Below are positions 10,440-18,504 of a DNA stretch of 64,000 bases, piece after piece. Position numbers and translations under genes: made by a program. Location of the stretch: contig JANJXT010000051.1 in assembly GCA_024708885.1 (NCBI GenBank), forward strand, positions 18,057 to 82,056, given 5' to 3'. The number at the start of each line of letters is the position of its first letter. Position 1 is the first letter of the stretch. This stretch comes from Thiobacillus sp. (lineage in GTDB: Bacteria > Pseudomonadota > Gammaproteobacteria > Burkholderiales > Thiobacillaceae). The notes beneath the pieces were generated by a model that was given only the letters and a program-made list of their open reading frames with translations, did no database searches and was not told where the DNA came from.

Positions 10440-12848
10440 ATGCCGACCATTCTCCTGCAAGCCGCCGAATTGCGTCTCACCATCGATCCCGCCACGCTGG
10501 GTTTCGACGATACGCGCGCGCTGGTGGACGAGGCGCTGCCGTGGATCGGCCAGGCGCGTGCCGAAGCGGCCGCGCGCTTCGGCCTGGCAATGGAAGCGCC
10601 CGACTACAACCTGTTCGTTCTGGGCGAGGCCGGCAGCGGGCGCACCTCGCTGCTGCGGCAGGCAATGCGGGACGTGGCGGCGCTGCGGCGCGTGCCGCCC
10701 GATCTCTGTTATCTGTACAACTTCGACGCGCCCGAGCGCCCGCTGGCGCTGCGCCTGCCGGCTGGCGAGGGGCGCCTGTTGCGGCAGTCGCTGGCGCACG
10801 CAACGAAGACCTTGCAGGATGACATCCCGCGGCGCCTGGAGGCGCAGGATTGCAAGGCCGAGAGCGCCCGCATCGAACAGGCTTGGAAGGACGAGGTGGC
10901 GCGGCTTTACGCGGAGCTTTCGGCGTTTGCCGAGGCGCGCAGCTTTTCCTTGCACCGCGAGGCAGGGCGCATGGTGTTCACCCTCACCGGCAAGCGCGGG
11001 CAGGCGCTCACCGAGGATGAGGTGCTGGCGCTGCCGAAGGCGCGCCGCGCCGAGATCGAGCGGGCGGAGCAGGAACTGCGCGTCGAGATCAGCCGCTACA
11101 TCGAGCATACGCAGCCGCTGGAGCGGGCCATGGACGAGGCGCTGGTGGTGCTGCGGCGGCAGACGGCGAAACCGCTGGTGGAACGGGCGCTGGAGGCGAT
11201 CCGCGAAGCGCTGAAAAAACAGATCAAGGACGCTGCCAAGCTGAATGCGTGGCTGAACGCGCTGGAGGACGACCTGCTCGACACGCTGGAACTGTTCCAC
11301 GGCGACAGCGGCGACGCCGAGCGATTGGACGTCCTGCACGGTGTGCTCGCGCGCTATCGCGTCAACCTCGTCGTCGACAATGGCAGTCTTTCGGGTGCGC
11401 CGGTGATCGTCGAGGAGAACCCCTTGTTCCGCGCGCTGTTCGGCAGCATCGAATACCAGTCGGAAAACGACGTGCTGGTCACCGATTTTTCGCGCATCCG
11501 TGCCGGCAGCCTGATGCAGGCCCATGGCGGCTTCCTCATGCTGCATCTGGCCGACGTGCTCGCGGATCCAATGGTGTGGGAGAAGCTGCGCCGCTTCCTG
11601 CGCAGCGGCCGCCTGCAGATCGAGGAGCCGGGCGTGTCGCTTGGCCCGATCGCCGCGGTGTCGCTGGTGCCGGAGGCCGTCGACGTCGACGTCAAGCTGG
11701 TGCTGATCGGCTCGCGCGAGCAGTATTACGCGTTGCAGGAGGCGGCGCCGGAGCTGGCGCGGCATTTTCGTGCCAAGGTCGATTTTGCCGATTCTTTTCC
11801 CGCGGGCGCCGATACCCGTCGCGCCTCGGCGGTGTTCGTCGCGCACGCGTGCCGGCAGCACGGGCTGCCGCATTGTTCGGCGGCGGCGGTGGCGCGCCTG
11901 CTGGAGGAATCGCATCGCGAAGCCGGTGATCGCGCCCGCCAGAGTGCGGCCTTCGCGCGCGCCGAGGCGCTGGTGATCGAGGCGGCGGCGCAGGCCCGTG
12001 CGCGTGGCGATACGCGCGTCGAGGCGGCCGACGTCGAGGCGGCGCTCGCTGCGCGCAGCGCCCGGCACGACTATCCGGAGCAGCGCCTGCGCGAGTCCAT
12101 CGTCGAGGGCGACGTGCTCATCGACGTCGCGGGCGAGTCCGTGGGCCGGCTCAACGGCCTGACCCAGATCGATCTCGGCGATTACCGCTTCGGCCTGCCG
12201 GTGCGCCTGTCCGCGCGCGCATTCGCGGGCGACGCCGGGCTGCTCAACATCGAACGCGAGGTCGAGCTCTCCGGCCCGATCCACGACAAGGGCGTGCTCA
12301 TCCTCGAACACTTTCTCAATGGCCTGTTCGCGGCGATCGCGCCGCTCTCGCTCAGCGCATCGATCGTGTTCGAGCAGCAGTACCACGGTGTCGAGGGCGA
12401 TTCCGCATCCTGTGCCGAGCTCTATGCGCTGCTCTCCGCGCTGTCCGGACTGCCGCTCGCACAGGGCATCGCCGTCACCGGCGCGGTGAACCAGCACGGC
12501 GACGTGCTGCCGGTGGGGGGCATCAACGAGAAGATCGAGGGCTGGTTCCGCGTCTGCGAAGCCATCGGCCTCGACGGCCGGCAGGGGGTGCTGATCCCGG
12601 CACGCAACCGCCGCCACCTGATGCTGTCGCCGCAGGTCGTCGCGGCGGTTGCCGCCGGCCGTTTCCACGTCCACGCCGCGGCAAGCGTGGCCGAGGCGAT
12701 CGAACGTCTCACCGGAGTGGCGGCGGGACAGGCCGATGCCGCGGGGCGCTATCCCGTGAAGAGCGTGTTCGGGCGCGCGCAGGCGGCGTTGCGGGCATTC
12801 CGGCGCGCCTGCCGCAGCGCGCCCGAGCGTCGCGCGCGCAAGTCCTAG
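10440..12848 (+). CDS. Lon-like ATP-dependent protease (AAA_32 / Lon C-terminal family)
   Basis: 802 residues. The N-terminal half holds a P-loop GEAGSGRTSL (~60-72), in which the usual Lys is Arg as commonly seen in this family, and a long helical insert (~150-290). The C-terminal Lon protease domain has catalytic Ser655 in EGDSASCAE and Lys698 in GGINEKIEGW. Family members are often annotated as Lon-related proteases and appear induced by stress or DNA damage in some bacteria. The gene stop overlaps the convergent MFS gene stop by four bases (CTAG). Confidence 0.9.
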   Translation: MPTILLQAAELRLTIDPATLGFDDTRALVDEALPWIGQARAEAAARFGLAMEAPDYNLFVLGEAGSGRTSLLRQAMRDVAALRRVPPDLCYLYNFDAPERPLALRLPAGEGRLLRQSLAHATKTLQDDIPRRLEAQDCKAESARIEQAWKDEVARLYAELSAFAEARSFSLHREAGRMVFTLTGKRGQALTEDEVLALPKARRAEIERAEQELRVEISRYIEHTQPLERAMDEALVVLRRQTAKPLVERALEAIREALKKQIKDAAKLNAWLNALEDDLLDTLELFHGDSGDAERLDVLHGVLARYRVNLVVDNGSLSGAPVIVEENPLFRALFGSIEYQSENDVLVTDFSRIRAGSLMQAHGGFLMLHLADVLADPMVWEKLRRFLRSGRLQIEEPGVSLGPIAAVSLVPEAVDVDVKLVLIGSREQYYALQEAAPELARHFRAKVDFADSFPAGADTRRASAVFVAHACRQHGLPHCSAAAVARLLEESHREAGDRARQSAAFARAEALVIEAAAQARARGDTRVEAADVEAALAARSARHDYPEQRLRESIVEGDVLIDVAGESVGRLNGLTQIDLGDYRFGLPVRLSARAFAGDAGLLNIEREVELSGPIHDKGVLILEHFLNGLFAAIAPLSLSASIVFEQQYHGVEGDSASCAELYALLSALSGLPLAQGIAVTGAVNQHGDVLPVGGINEKIEGWFRVCEAIGLDGRQGVLIPARNRRHLMLSPQVVAAVAAGRFHVHAAASVAEAIERLTGVAAGQADAAGRYPVKSVFGRAQAALRAFRRACRSAPERRARKS

Positions 12849-14011
12849 GACGGCGGCATGCGGAACAGCGTGCCGAGCAGCACGGCGGCGGCGAGGAGAA
12901 TCACCGCCAGCAGGTTGAACGCGCTGGCGTAACCGGCGACCGCGACCATCCAGCCGGTGAGCACCGGTCCGATCGACTGGCCGACGTCCATCACCGTGCG
13001 CAACACGCCCATCGACGCGCCGAAGCGGCCATTGCGGGTGAGGTCGGCGACCAGTGCGGACGTCGACGAGGTGACGGTGGCGAAGCCGATGCCGAACGTG
13101 AGGCTGAGCGCCGCAAGGCCGAAAAATCCCGACGCCCACGGCAAGAGCAGAACGCTTCCCGCACCGAACGCGAGCCCGGGCAGGATCACGCGGCGGCGGC
13201 CGATGCGGTCGGACAGCCTGCCCATCAGCGGCTTGGCGAAGACGATGCTGACCAGTTGCACCCCGAGAATGATGCCGATCTGCCATGCCGGCACGCCGAG
13301 CGAGGCGGCGTACAGCGCGAGGAACGCCTCGATCGCACCGAACACCAGGTACTGGGCGGCTTCGATGGTGCTGACCAGGAGAATGCCGCGGTCGCTCAAC
13401 ACCTCTTTCAGGCTCGCCCAGAAACGCGGCCGCGCCGACCGCTTCGTCTGCGTGGGTTCGTTTTCCGGAAGCAGCAGGCCGGCGGCGAGCGCGAGTACGC
13501 CGCTGATCGCGCAGGCGACGTACACCGCCTCATAACTCGCCAGCGAGATCAGGAAACCGCCAAGAAACGGTGCCAGCGAGCGGCCGACGATGGTCGCCGA
13601 GGAATACGTGGAAAGACGCGCGGCACGGTCCTGCGTGTAGCGTTCGGCGATGGCCGCACTGGCCACTGTGCCAAAGATCGCGGTGGCAAAACCATGATAG
13701 AAACGCACCGCCATGAGCTGCCAGGCGTTCTCGACCCCCAGATAGAGAAAGGGTGCGGTGGCGAACACGACCAGCGATGCGAGCAGCACGCGCCGCGTGC
13801 CGAGATGGTCGGCGAGTGCGCCGGCGGGAAAGCTGATGAGCACGCCGGGGATGGTCGAGGCGATCACGATCCAGCCGATATCGGTCGGACTGGCGCCGAG
13901 CGACGCCGCGAACAGCGGCAGCACCGGCGTCTTCGACAATGTCGAACTGAAAATTGCCAGTGCGCCGATGGCGGCGATGAGAAAAAAGAAGGAGGGCTTG
14001 AGGGATTTCAT
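12845..14011 (-). CDS. MFS transporter, drug-efflux-like
   Basis: 388 residues with about 12 hydrophobic helices. The motif between helices 2 and 3, GALADHLGTRRVLLASL, and its counterpart in the second half, GRLSDRIGRRRVILPGL, are classic MFS loop signatures. The first helix starts right after the ATG at 14011 (MKSLKPSFFFLIAAIG); an open extension to 14143 runs into a repeat element and is not coding. The substrate is unknown. Convergent with, and overlapping by 4 bp, the Lon-like gene. Confidence 0.85.
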   Translation of the reverse strand: MKSLKPSFFFLIAAIGALAIFSSTLSKTPVLPLFAASLGASPTDIGWIVIASTIPGVLISFPAGALADHLGTRRVLLASLVVFATAPFLYLGVENAWQLMAVRFYHGFATAIFGTVASAAIAERYTQDRAARLSTYSSATIVGRSLAPFLGGFLISLASYEAVYVACAISGVLALAAGLLLPENEPTQTKRSARPRFWASLKEVLSDRGILLVSTIEAAQYLVFGAIEAFLALYAASLGVPAWQIGIILGVQLVSIVFAKPLMGRLSDRIGRRRVILPGLAFGAGSVLLLPWASGFFGLAALSLTFGIGFATVTSSTSALVADLTRNGRFGASMGVLRTVMDVGQSIGPVLTGWMVAVAGYASAFNLLAVILLAAAVLLGTLFRMPPS

Positions 14012-14083
14012 GGCGGTTTTCAGGATTGTAGCAATCGGCGCCGGGCGGACGTGCTGTCTATAATCTTGGAAAAAGCAGTTGAA

Positions 14084-14216
14084 CCACAGAGACACAGAGA
14101 ACAGCGAGCAAAAACATACGCTTGCATTCCTGCCGCGGTTCACCCGATGGATGAGTGGGAAAAAATACGGAGAAGTCCCGTTTTTCGGGCTTCTCTGTGC
14201 CTCTGTGTCTCTGTGG
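14084..14216. repeat. Inverted-repeat element, CCACAGAGACACAGAG family, copy 1
   Basis: CCACAGAGACACAGAG at 14084-14099 recurs as an exact inverted copy at 14201-14216, with extra CTCTGTG units inside the right arm and a ~100-base centre. It fills the gap between divergent MFS and DUF456 genes. A second element of the same family is at 21857-21927. Confidence 0.9.
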
Positions 14217-14237
14217 TGCGGAATTTAGGATAATTGG

Positions 14238-14747
14238 ATGTTGCCCGTATTCCGCCGTCTCATGGAAACCCAACTGTTGCTTTGGCTCCTTGGCGTACTT
14301 TTCATCGTTCTCGGCTTCGCCGGCCTGGTCGTGCCCATGTTGCCGGGCATCCCGCTGGTGTTCGCCGGCCTGGTGCTGCTCGCCTGGGCGGAAAATTTCG
14401 TCTACGTCGGCGGGCTTACGCTCGGACTGCTTGGCGTGCTGGCGTTGCTGAGCTACGGCGTCGACTTTCTGGCCAGCGCGCTCGGTGCCAGGCGCTTCGG
14501 TGCTTCGTCGCGTGCGATCTGGGGTGCGGCGCTGGGTGCGGTGGTGGGGGTGTTCTTCGGCCTGCCCGGCATCGTGTTGGGGCCGTTCGTCGGCGCGGTG
14601 ATCGCCGAGTTCAGCCAGCGTGCGACCGTGGGCGCGGCGACACGCTCCGGCGTCGGCGCGGTGGCGGGACTGGTGTTCGGCGCGTTGCTGAAAATTGCAC
14701 TTGCCTTCACCATGGTGGGGGTGTTCGCGATCGATCGCCTGCTCTGA
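14238..14747 (+). CDS. DUF456 family membrane protein
   Basis: 169 residues, nearly all hydrophobic: helices at ~13-50 containing GLVVPMLPGIPLVFAGL, ~55-75, ~90-115 and ~135-165, separated by glycine-rich turns (GVFFGLPGIVLGPFVGA). These match DUF456, an uncharacterised inner-membrane family. AGGA seven bases before ATG 14238 is preferred over the ATG at 14262, which has no ribosome-binding site. Function unknown. Confidence 0.85.
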   Translation: MLPVFRRLMETQLLLWLLGVLFIVLGFAGLVVPMLPGIPLVFAGLVLLAWAENFVYVGGLTLGLLGVLALLSYGVDFLASALGARRFGASSRAIWGAALGAVVGVFFGLPGIVLGPFVGAVIAEFSQRATVGAATRSGVGAVAGLVFGALLKIALAFTMVGVFAIDRLL

Positions 14748-14815
14748 CGCTTTGTTTTTGCCTGTAAGCTGATACGCTGAAGACACGCGTTGCGCGTGCC
14801 CAATCAGGAGCGATC

Positions 14816-15016
14816 ATGAGCATTGCCAAGACCATCGAAATCACCGCAAGCTCGGAAAAGAGCTTCGACGACGCGATCCGGTTGGGCGTTGCCAAGGCGT
14901 CCGAAACGCTCGACCACATCACCGGCGCCTGGGTGATGGACCAGAGCGTGACCGTGGACAAGGGCAAGGTCACCGCTTACAGCGTGCGGATGAAGCTCAC
15001 GTTCGTGCTGAAGTAG
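14816..15016 (+). CDS. Dodecin family flavin-binding protein
   Basis: 66 residues. Dodecins assemble as hollow dodecamers that store or buffer FMN/FAD or related compounds. The sequence fits over its full length: IEITASSEKSFDDAI, then TLDHITGAWVMDQSV with the flavin-stacking Trp39, and a terminal beta strand SVRMKLTFVLK. CAGGAG precedes the ATG by six bases. A single-gene unit between two membrane-protein genes. Confidence 0.93.
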   Translation: MSIAKTIEITASSEKSFDDAIRLGVAKASETLDHITGAWVMDQSVTVDKGKVTAYSVRMKLTFVLK

Positions 15017-15053
15017 CCGGCGACGGTGATCGTCGTCGGCGGCAGGAGGGTGT

Positions 15054-15473
15054 TTGGACGAAGATGAATACGGCAGCGGGCCTCACCGCCATCCCGTTCC
15101 GATACGGCTCGTGTTCGCGGCACTGGGGACGCTGTTCCTGCTGCTCGGGGTGCTCGGGATGTTCCTGCCCGTGTTGCCCACTACGCCCTTCCTGCTGCTG
15201 GCGACGGCCTGCTTCGCGCGTGCCTCGCGGCGTGTCTTCAACTGGCTGCTGAATCATCCGCGCTTCGGTCCGCTGATCCGTGAATGGCGGGACTATCGCA
15301 GCATCCCGTATCGCGCCAAGCGCACCGCGCTCGTGCTCATTGCGCTGAGCTTTACGGTGTCCATCATCTTCTTCGTGCCTGGCTGGCCGGCGCAACTGGC
15401 GATGGGCGTCGGTGGGCTGGTGCTGATGGCGTGGCTCGCGCACATTCCGTCGCGCGACGCGCCGCCCCGCTGA
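15054..15473 (+). CDS. DUF454 (YbaN) family membrane protein
   Basis: 139 residues with the YbaN pattern: a short polar N-terminus, helix LVFAALGTLFLLLGVLGMFLP followed by LPTTPFLLLATACFARAS, the loop NHPRFGPLIREWRDYRSIPYRAK and two further helices. YbaN-like proteins are uncharacterised inner-membrane proteins. Start TTG at 15054 has AGGAGGG four bases upstream; no ATG is available. It ends 7 bases before a terminal inverted repeat. Confidence 0.85.
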   Translation: MDEDEYGSGPHRHPVPIRLVFAALGTLFLLLGVLGMFLPVLPTTPFLLLATACFARASRRVFNWLLNHPRFGPLIREWRDYRSIPYRAKRTALVLIALSFTVSIIFFVPGWPAQLAMGVGGLVLMAWLAHIPSRDAPPR

Positions 15474-15480
15474 TGAATTT

Positions 15481-15820
15481 AACCTGGAAACCGCAGTTGA
15501 CGGCGCTCTCCCCTCGCGAACACCGCATGAACACTGACTTTTCGGCCTTGCCTGGCTTTCACCTGTTGGGTGAGAGCGCTACGCACCCGCTGGCACGCCT
15601 GCTCACGCGCCTGCCTTTGCACCCGCAGGGGGCAGGCCGGATTCGTAAAGCCGCTTGCGCGGCAACGACTCCGCTCTCGCGCCTCCTGGCAGGCTCCGGC
15701 CTGCGGCGCACCCGCGAGGGGCAGGCCGAGTCTGTAAAGCCGCTAAAGCGGCAACAGCCTCGCTCTCGTTGCTTCGCGGCAGGCACGCGATCGGACGCGG
15801 CCAACTACGGTTTCCAGGTT
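15481..15820. mobile_element. MITE-like element with 19-bp terminal inverted repeats
   Basis: AACCTGGAAACCGCAGTTG at 15481-15499 and its inverted copy CAACTACGGTTTCCAGGTT at 15802-15820 match at 18 of 19 positions. Inside are two direct repeats of ~60 bases (15620-15680 and 15709-15768), each holding a small hairpin GCCGC-N4-GCGGC type. No gene longer than a shadow frame is visible inside. No clear target-site duplication is seen. It occupies the whole gap between the YbaN-like gene and the flavin reductase gene. Confidence 0.75.
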
Positions 15821-15835
15821 TGACGGAGTCCTGTC

Positions 15836-16372
15836 ATGTCCAAACGCGACTACCCTCTGGCTCGGGTGTACGGCCTTCTGGAATCCGGGCCGGTGGCGCT
15901 GCTGGCGACCGTCCGTAAGGGGCGCGCCAACGTCATGACGCTGTCCTGGCTCACCATGATGGAGTTCGAGCCGCCGCTGGTTGGCTGCGTGGTCGGCGGC
16001 GACAGTGCCTCGTTCGAGGCACTGAAGGTGACGAAGGCCTGCACCCTCAACATCCCGACGCGCGAACTGGCGAAGCAGGTCGTCGGTGTCGGCAACTGCT
16101 CCGGGCGCAGCGTCGACAAATTCGCGCGCTTCGGGCTCACCGCAGTGCCGGCGACGGAGGTCGAGGCACCGCTGATCGGCGAGTGCTACGCCAGCCTGGA
16201 ATGCCGCGTCGCCGACACGCGGATGGTGAACCGCTACAGCTTCTTCGTGCTGGAAGTGCTGCGCGCCTGGGTCGATACCGCCGTGAAGAATCCGCAGACA
16301 CTGCATCACCGCGGCAATGGCGTGTTCTTCGCGCCCGGCGAGACGTTCAAGCTGCGCTCGGCGATGAAATAA
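15836..16372 (+). CDS. Flavin reductase family / FMN-binding split-barrel protein
   Basis: 178 residues. Matches the flavin-reductase-like split barrel: GPVALLATVRKGRANVMTLSW at the flavin site, PPLVGCVVGGDSASFEAL, and LNIPTRELAKQV. Members bind FMN and reduce flavin, or serve as partners of oxidases. No partner oxygenase is adjacent, so the physiological electron acceptor is unknown. Its upstream region is the end of the 340-bp repeat element; CGGAG before the ATG is just outside the repeat. Confidence 0.85.
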   Translation: MSKRDYPLARVYGLLESGPVALLATVRKGRANVMTLSWLTMMEFEPPLVGCVVGGDSASFEALKVTKACTLNIPTRELAKQVVGVGNCSGRSVDKFARFGLTAVPATEVEAPLIGECYASLECRVADTRMVNRYSFFVLEVLRAWVDTAVKNPQTLHHRGNGVFFAPGETFKLRSAMK

Positions 16373-16408
16373 GCGGAACAGTGCCGCGGTCGTGGATAAT
16401 CCCGCCGC

Positions 16409-17575
16409 ATGAACGCGGTCCCCTACTGGCGCCTGTCCGGTTTCTATTTCTTCTACTTTGCCTTTGTCGGCGCGATGTCGCCGTTCTGGGGGCTGTATCT
16501 CAAGTCGCTGGCGTTCAACGCCTTCCAGATCGGTGTGCTGATGTCGCTCTTGCAGGTGATGCGCATCTTCGCGCCCAACATCTGGGGGCACATCGCCGAC
16601 CGCAGCGGGCGGCGCACCGCCATCGTGCAGCTGGCCGCGTTCGGCAGCGTGCTGGCCTTCGCCGGGGTGTTCTTCGGCAGCGGCTTCTGGTGGCTGTTCG
16701 TGGTGATGGCAGCGCTGAGCTTCTTCTGGAGCGCCTCCTTGCCGCTGGTGGAGGCGATGACGCTGTCGCACCTGGGGGCGCGCATCGACGCCTACGGTCG
16801 CATCCGCCTGTGGGGATCGGTCGGTTTCATCGTCATGGTGGTCGGACTGGGCTACGCCCTGGACGCCATGTCCATTACATGGCTGCCGTGGGCGGTGCTT
16901 GCGGTCATGCTGGGCATCGCGGCCTTCGCGCGGGTGATCCCCGAGGCGGAAATCCTCGCCCATCCGGGCGACCACACGCCGTTGCGGGATGTCGTCAAGC
17001 GTCCGGAAGTCGCCTCGCTGCTCGCCGCCTGTCTCTTGATGGCCGTGACGCACGGCCCTTACTACACCTTCTATTCGATCTACCTGGTCGATCATGGCTA
17101 CGACAAGTCCACCGTCGGCTGGCTGTGGGCGCTGGGGGTGATCTGCGAAATCGGCATTTTTCTCGTCATTCCGCGCATCTTTGCGCGCATCACGCCGCGC
17201 CGGCTGATCCTGGCGAGCCTGGCGTTGGCGGTACTGCGCTTTCTGCTCATCGCCTGGGGGGTGGAGCTGCCCTGGGTGGTGTGGGGCGCGCAGACGCTGC
17301 ACGCCTTCACGTTCGGAACCTATCATGCGGCGGCGGTGGCACTGATCCATCAGCATTTCCGTGGGCGCCACCAGGCGCGTGGGCAGGCGCTGTTCACCAG
17401 CCTGTCCTACGGCGTGGGCGGCACGCTGGGCGGCCTGGGGAGCGGGCTGACCTGGGAGGCGCCGGGGCCGGCGTGGACCTTCACGTTGGCTGCCGCCAGT
17501 GCGGCGTTGGCGTTCGGGGTGTACGCGGCGTGGGGCAAGGAGAGAACCGCTTCAAACCTTTCTTTCCGCGGGTGA
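16409..17575 (+). CDS. MFS transporter, phenylpropionate-permease-like (MFS_1_like)
   Basis: 388 residues, 12 predicted helices. The start MNAVPYWRLSGFYFFYFAFVGAMSPFWGLYLKSL with early aromatic residues, GHIADRSGRRTA and the later RLWGSVGFI are typical of the HcaT/LacY-like MFS_1_like group. No aromatic degradation genes are near, so the substrate is open. Starts 36 bp after the flavin reductase and may share its transcript. Confidence 0.82.
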   Translation: MNAVPYWRLSGFYFFYFAFVGAMSPFWGLYLKSLAFNAFQIGVLMSLLQVMRIFAPNIWGHIADRSGRRTAIVQLAAFGSVLAFAGVFFGSGFWWLFVVMAALSFFWSASLPLVEAMTLSHLGARIDAYGRIRLWGSVGFIVMVVGLGYALDAMSITWLPWAVLAVMLGIAAFARVIPEAEILAHPGDHTPLRDVVKRPEVASLLAACLLMAVTHGPYYTFYSIYLVDHGYDKSTVGWLWALGVICEIGIFLVIPRIFARITPRRLILASLALAVLRFLLIAWGVELPWVVWGAQTLHAFTFGTYHAAAVALIHQHFRGRHQARGQALFTSLSYGVGGTLGGLGSGLTWEAPGPAWTFTLAAASAALAFGVYAAWGKERTASNLSFRG

Positions 17576-17634
17576 GTGGTGCTTCGCAGAACAGACCCAC
17601 GGCCGTCAGCCGGTCCCTGCCCCAATTTTCAGTC

Positions 17635-17653
17635 CAACTGCGGTTCCCAGGCT
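17635..17653. repeat. Solo copy of the AACCTGG...CAGTTG repeat end
   Basis: CAACTGCGGTTCCCAGGCT matches the inverted form of the 15481-15499 repeat end at 17 of 19 positions. It touches the stop codon of the HTH antitoxin gene. No matching partner end was found on the far side of the toxin-antitoxin pair. Confidence 0.6.
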
Positions 17654-18018
17654 CAAGCGGCTTGCTTGACCAGTGCCATCCTCACATCGATTTCATCCCA
17701 CGGCACGAATACCTTGCCGTCCTTGTCTTTGCTGACGACCATCCACTCGGACAGGATGCCCACGTCCTTGTACACGTTGCGATAGTGGCGGTTGAGTGTT
17801 TTTGCCAGCGCGTAGATGCTAAGTGGGCCTGCTGCTTTGAGACGTTCGACCAGTTCCCAGCGCTTGGGGCTGAAGACCTCGCCGAATTGCGCCATATTCT
17901 CAAATCCGATGCCGGAATAGGCACGCGGTGTTCGCCCCTCGATCACAGCCTGCAAGTTTTTTCCAAACCGCTCCAGCGCGGCAGTGGCGGGCTGAATTTC
18001 GATATGCAGTTTGTTCAT
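17653..18018 (-). CDS. HTH DNA-binding antitoxin, TumA-like / HVO_A0114 family
   Basis: 121 residues. The C-terminal half has a winged-helix pattern RWELVERLKAAGPLSIYALAKTL followed by YRNVYKDVGILSEW, typical of the MarR-like DNA-binding partner of TumE toxins. The start ATG overlaps the upstream toxin stop (ATGA). Antitoxin and autorepressor role is inferred from the pairing. The toxin-first gene order is normal for this system. Confidence 0.8.
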   Translation of the reverse strand: MNKLHIEIQPATAALERFGKNLQAVIEGRTPRAYSGIGFENMAQFGEVFSPKRWELVERLKAAGPLSIYALAKTLNRHYRNVYKDVGILSEWMVVSKDKDGKVFVPWDEIDVRMALVKQAA

Positions 18019-18290
18019 TTGACTTGCTCCACGTCCTGAATGAAATCTTTGAGTAGTGTTGGCACATCGACAAACCGGTAGGGTGTTTCGCGCCCACCGC
18101 CATGCCGGTGATCGCCTTTGCCGCGCTCGTTGTCGTAGCCCAGGATTCTTTCCCCATCGACGACATAGACCAACCGGTATTTGTATCCATGCCGGGTAGG
18201 CGGGATGGGCTCCGGCACTTTCCATATCACGCCCTCGATGCTGCCTCTGCCGTACGCCTGCTTGAATTGGTGGATGAGCACGGCTTTCAT
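18015..18290 (-). CDS. TumE-family (DUF6516) toxin
   Basis: 91 residues. GSIEGVIWKVPEPIPPTRHGYKYR-like N-terminal half and VYVVDGERILGYDNERGKGDHRH are the DUF6516/TumE hallmark, with the conserved charged GKGDHRH motif a likely active site. The molecular target of TumE toxins is not established here. The ATG at 18290 is chosen because the longer frame to 18326 runs through the putative operator. First gene of a two-gene operon coupled to the HTH protein. Confidence 0.82.
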   Translation of the reverse strand: MKAVLIHQFKQAYGRGSIEGVIWKVPEPIPPTRHGYKYRLVYVVDGERILGYDNERGKGDHRHGGGRETPYRFVDVPTLLKDFIQDVEQVK

Positions 18291-18302
18291 ATGGCTTATA
18301 AT

Positions 18303-18319
18303 GCCCCACAATATGGGGC
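18303..18319. promoter_or_regulatory. Palindromic putative operator of the toxin-antitoxin operon
   Basis: GCCCCACAATATGGGGC is a dyad with 6-bp arms located 13 bp before the toxin start, next to an AT-rich TTATAA on the minus strand that could be a -10 element. Position and symmetry fit autoregulation by the HTH antitoxin. Inference. Confidence 0.5.
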
Positions 18320-18504
18320 TCTGCAAGCCCTATGCCGGTGTCTGGACGGCTGGTGTCGGATCGCTGGCCGACGTGCGGTATCCAAGCGTTGGGTTATTGC
18401 ACGGATGGCCATGTACGTAGCCTGGCAGCGATGACAAAGTCCGTGCCAGCAGCCCCCAGGCTATGGAATAATAAGTATTTCACACGATGTAACGCTGATT
18501 CCGC

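Noticed and set aside
8601..13286. Very long minus-strand open frame (1561 codons) opposite the cyclase, pyruvyl-transferase-like and Lon-like genes
   Set aside because: It is antisense to several well-supported genes; the Arg/His/Gln-rich translation is typical of a GC-bias shadow.
13256..14233. Plus-strand frame through the MFS gene and the CCACAGAG repeat, ending LCLCVSVV
   Set aside because: The tail is a known-looking repeat-derived artefact and the body is antisense to a transporter.
18410..18470. Possible second end of the MITE-like repeat beyond the toxin-antitoxin pair (AGCCTGG at 18416)
   Set aside because: Only the first seven bases match; not enough to claim a paired end.
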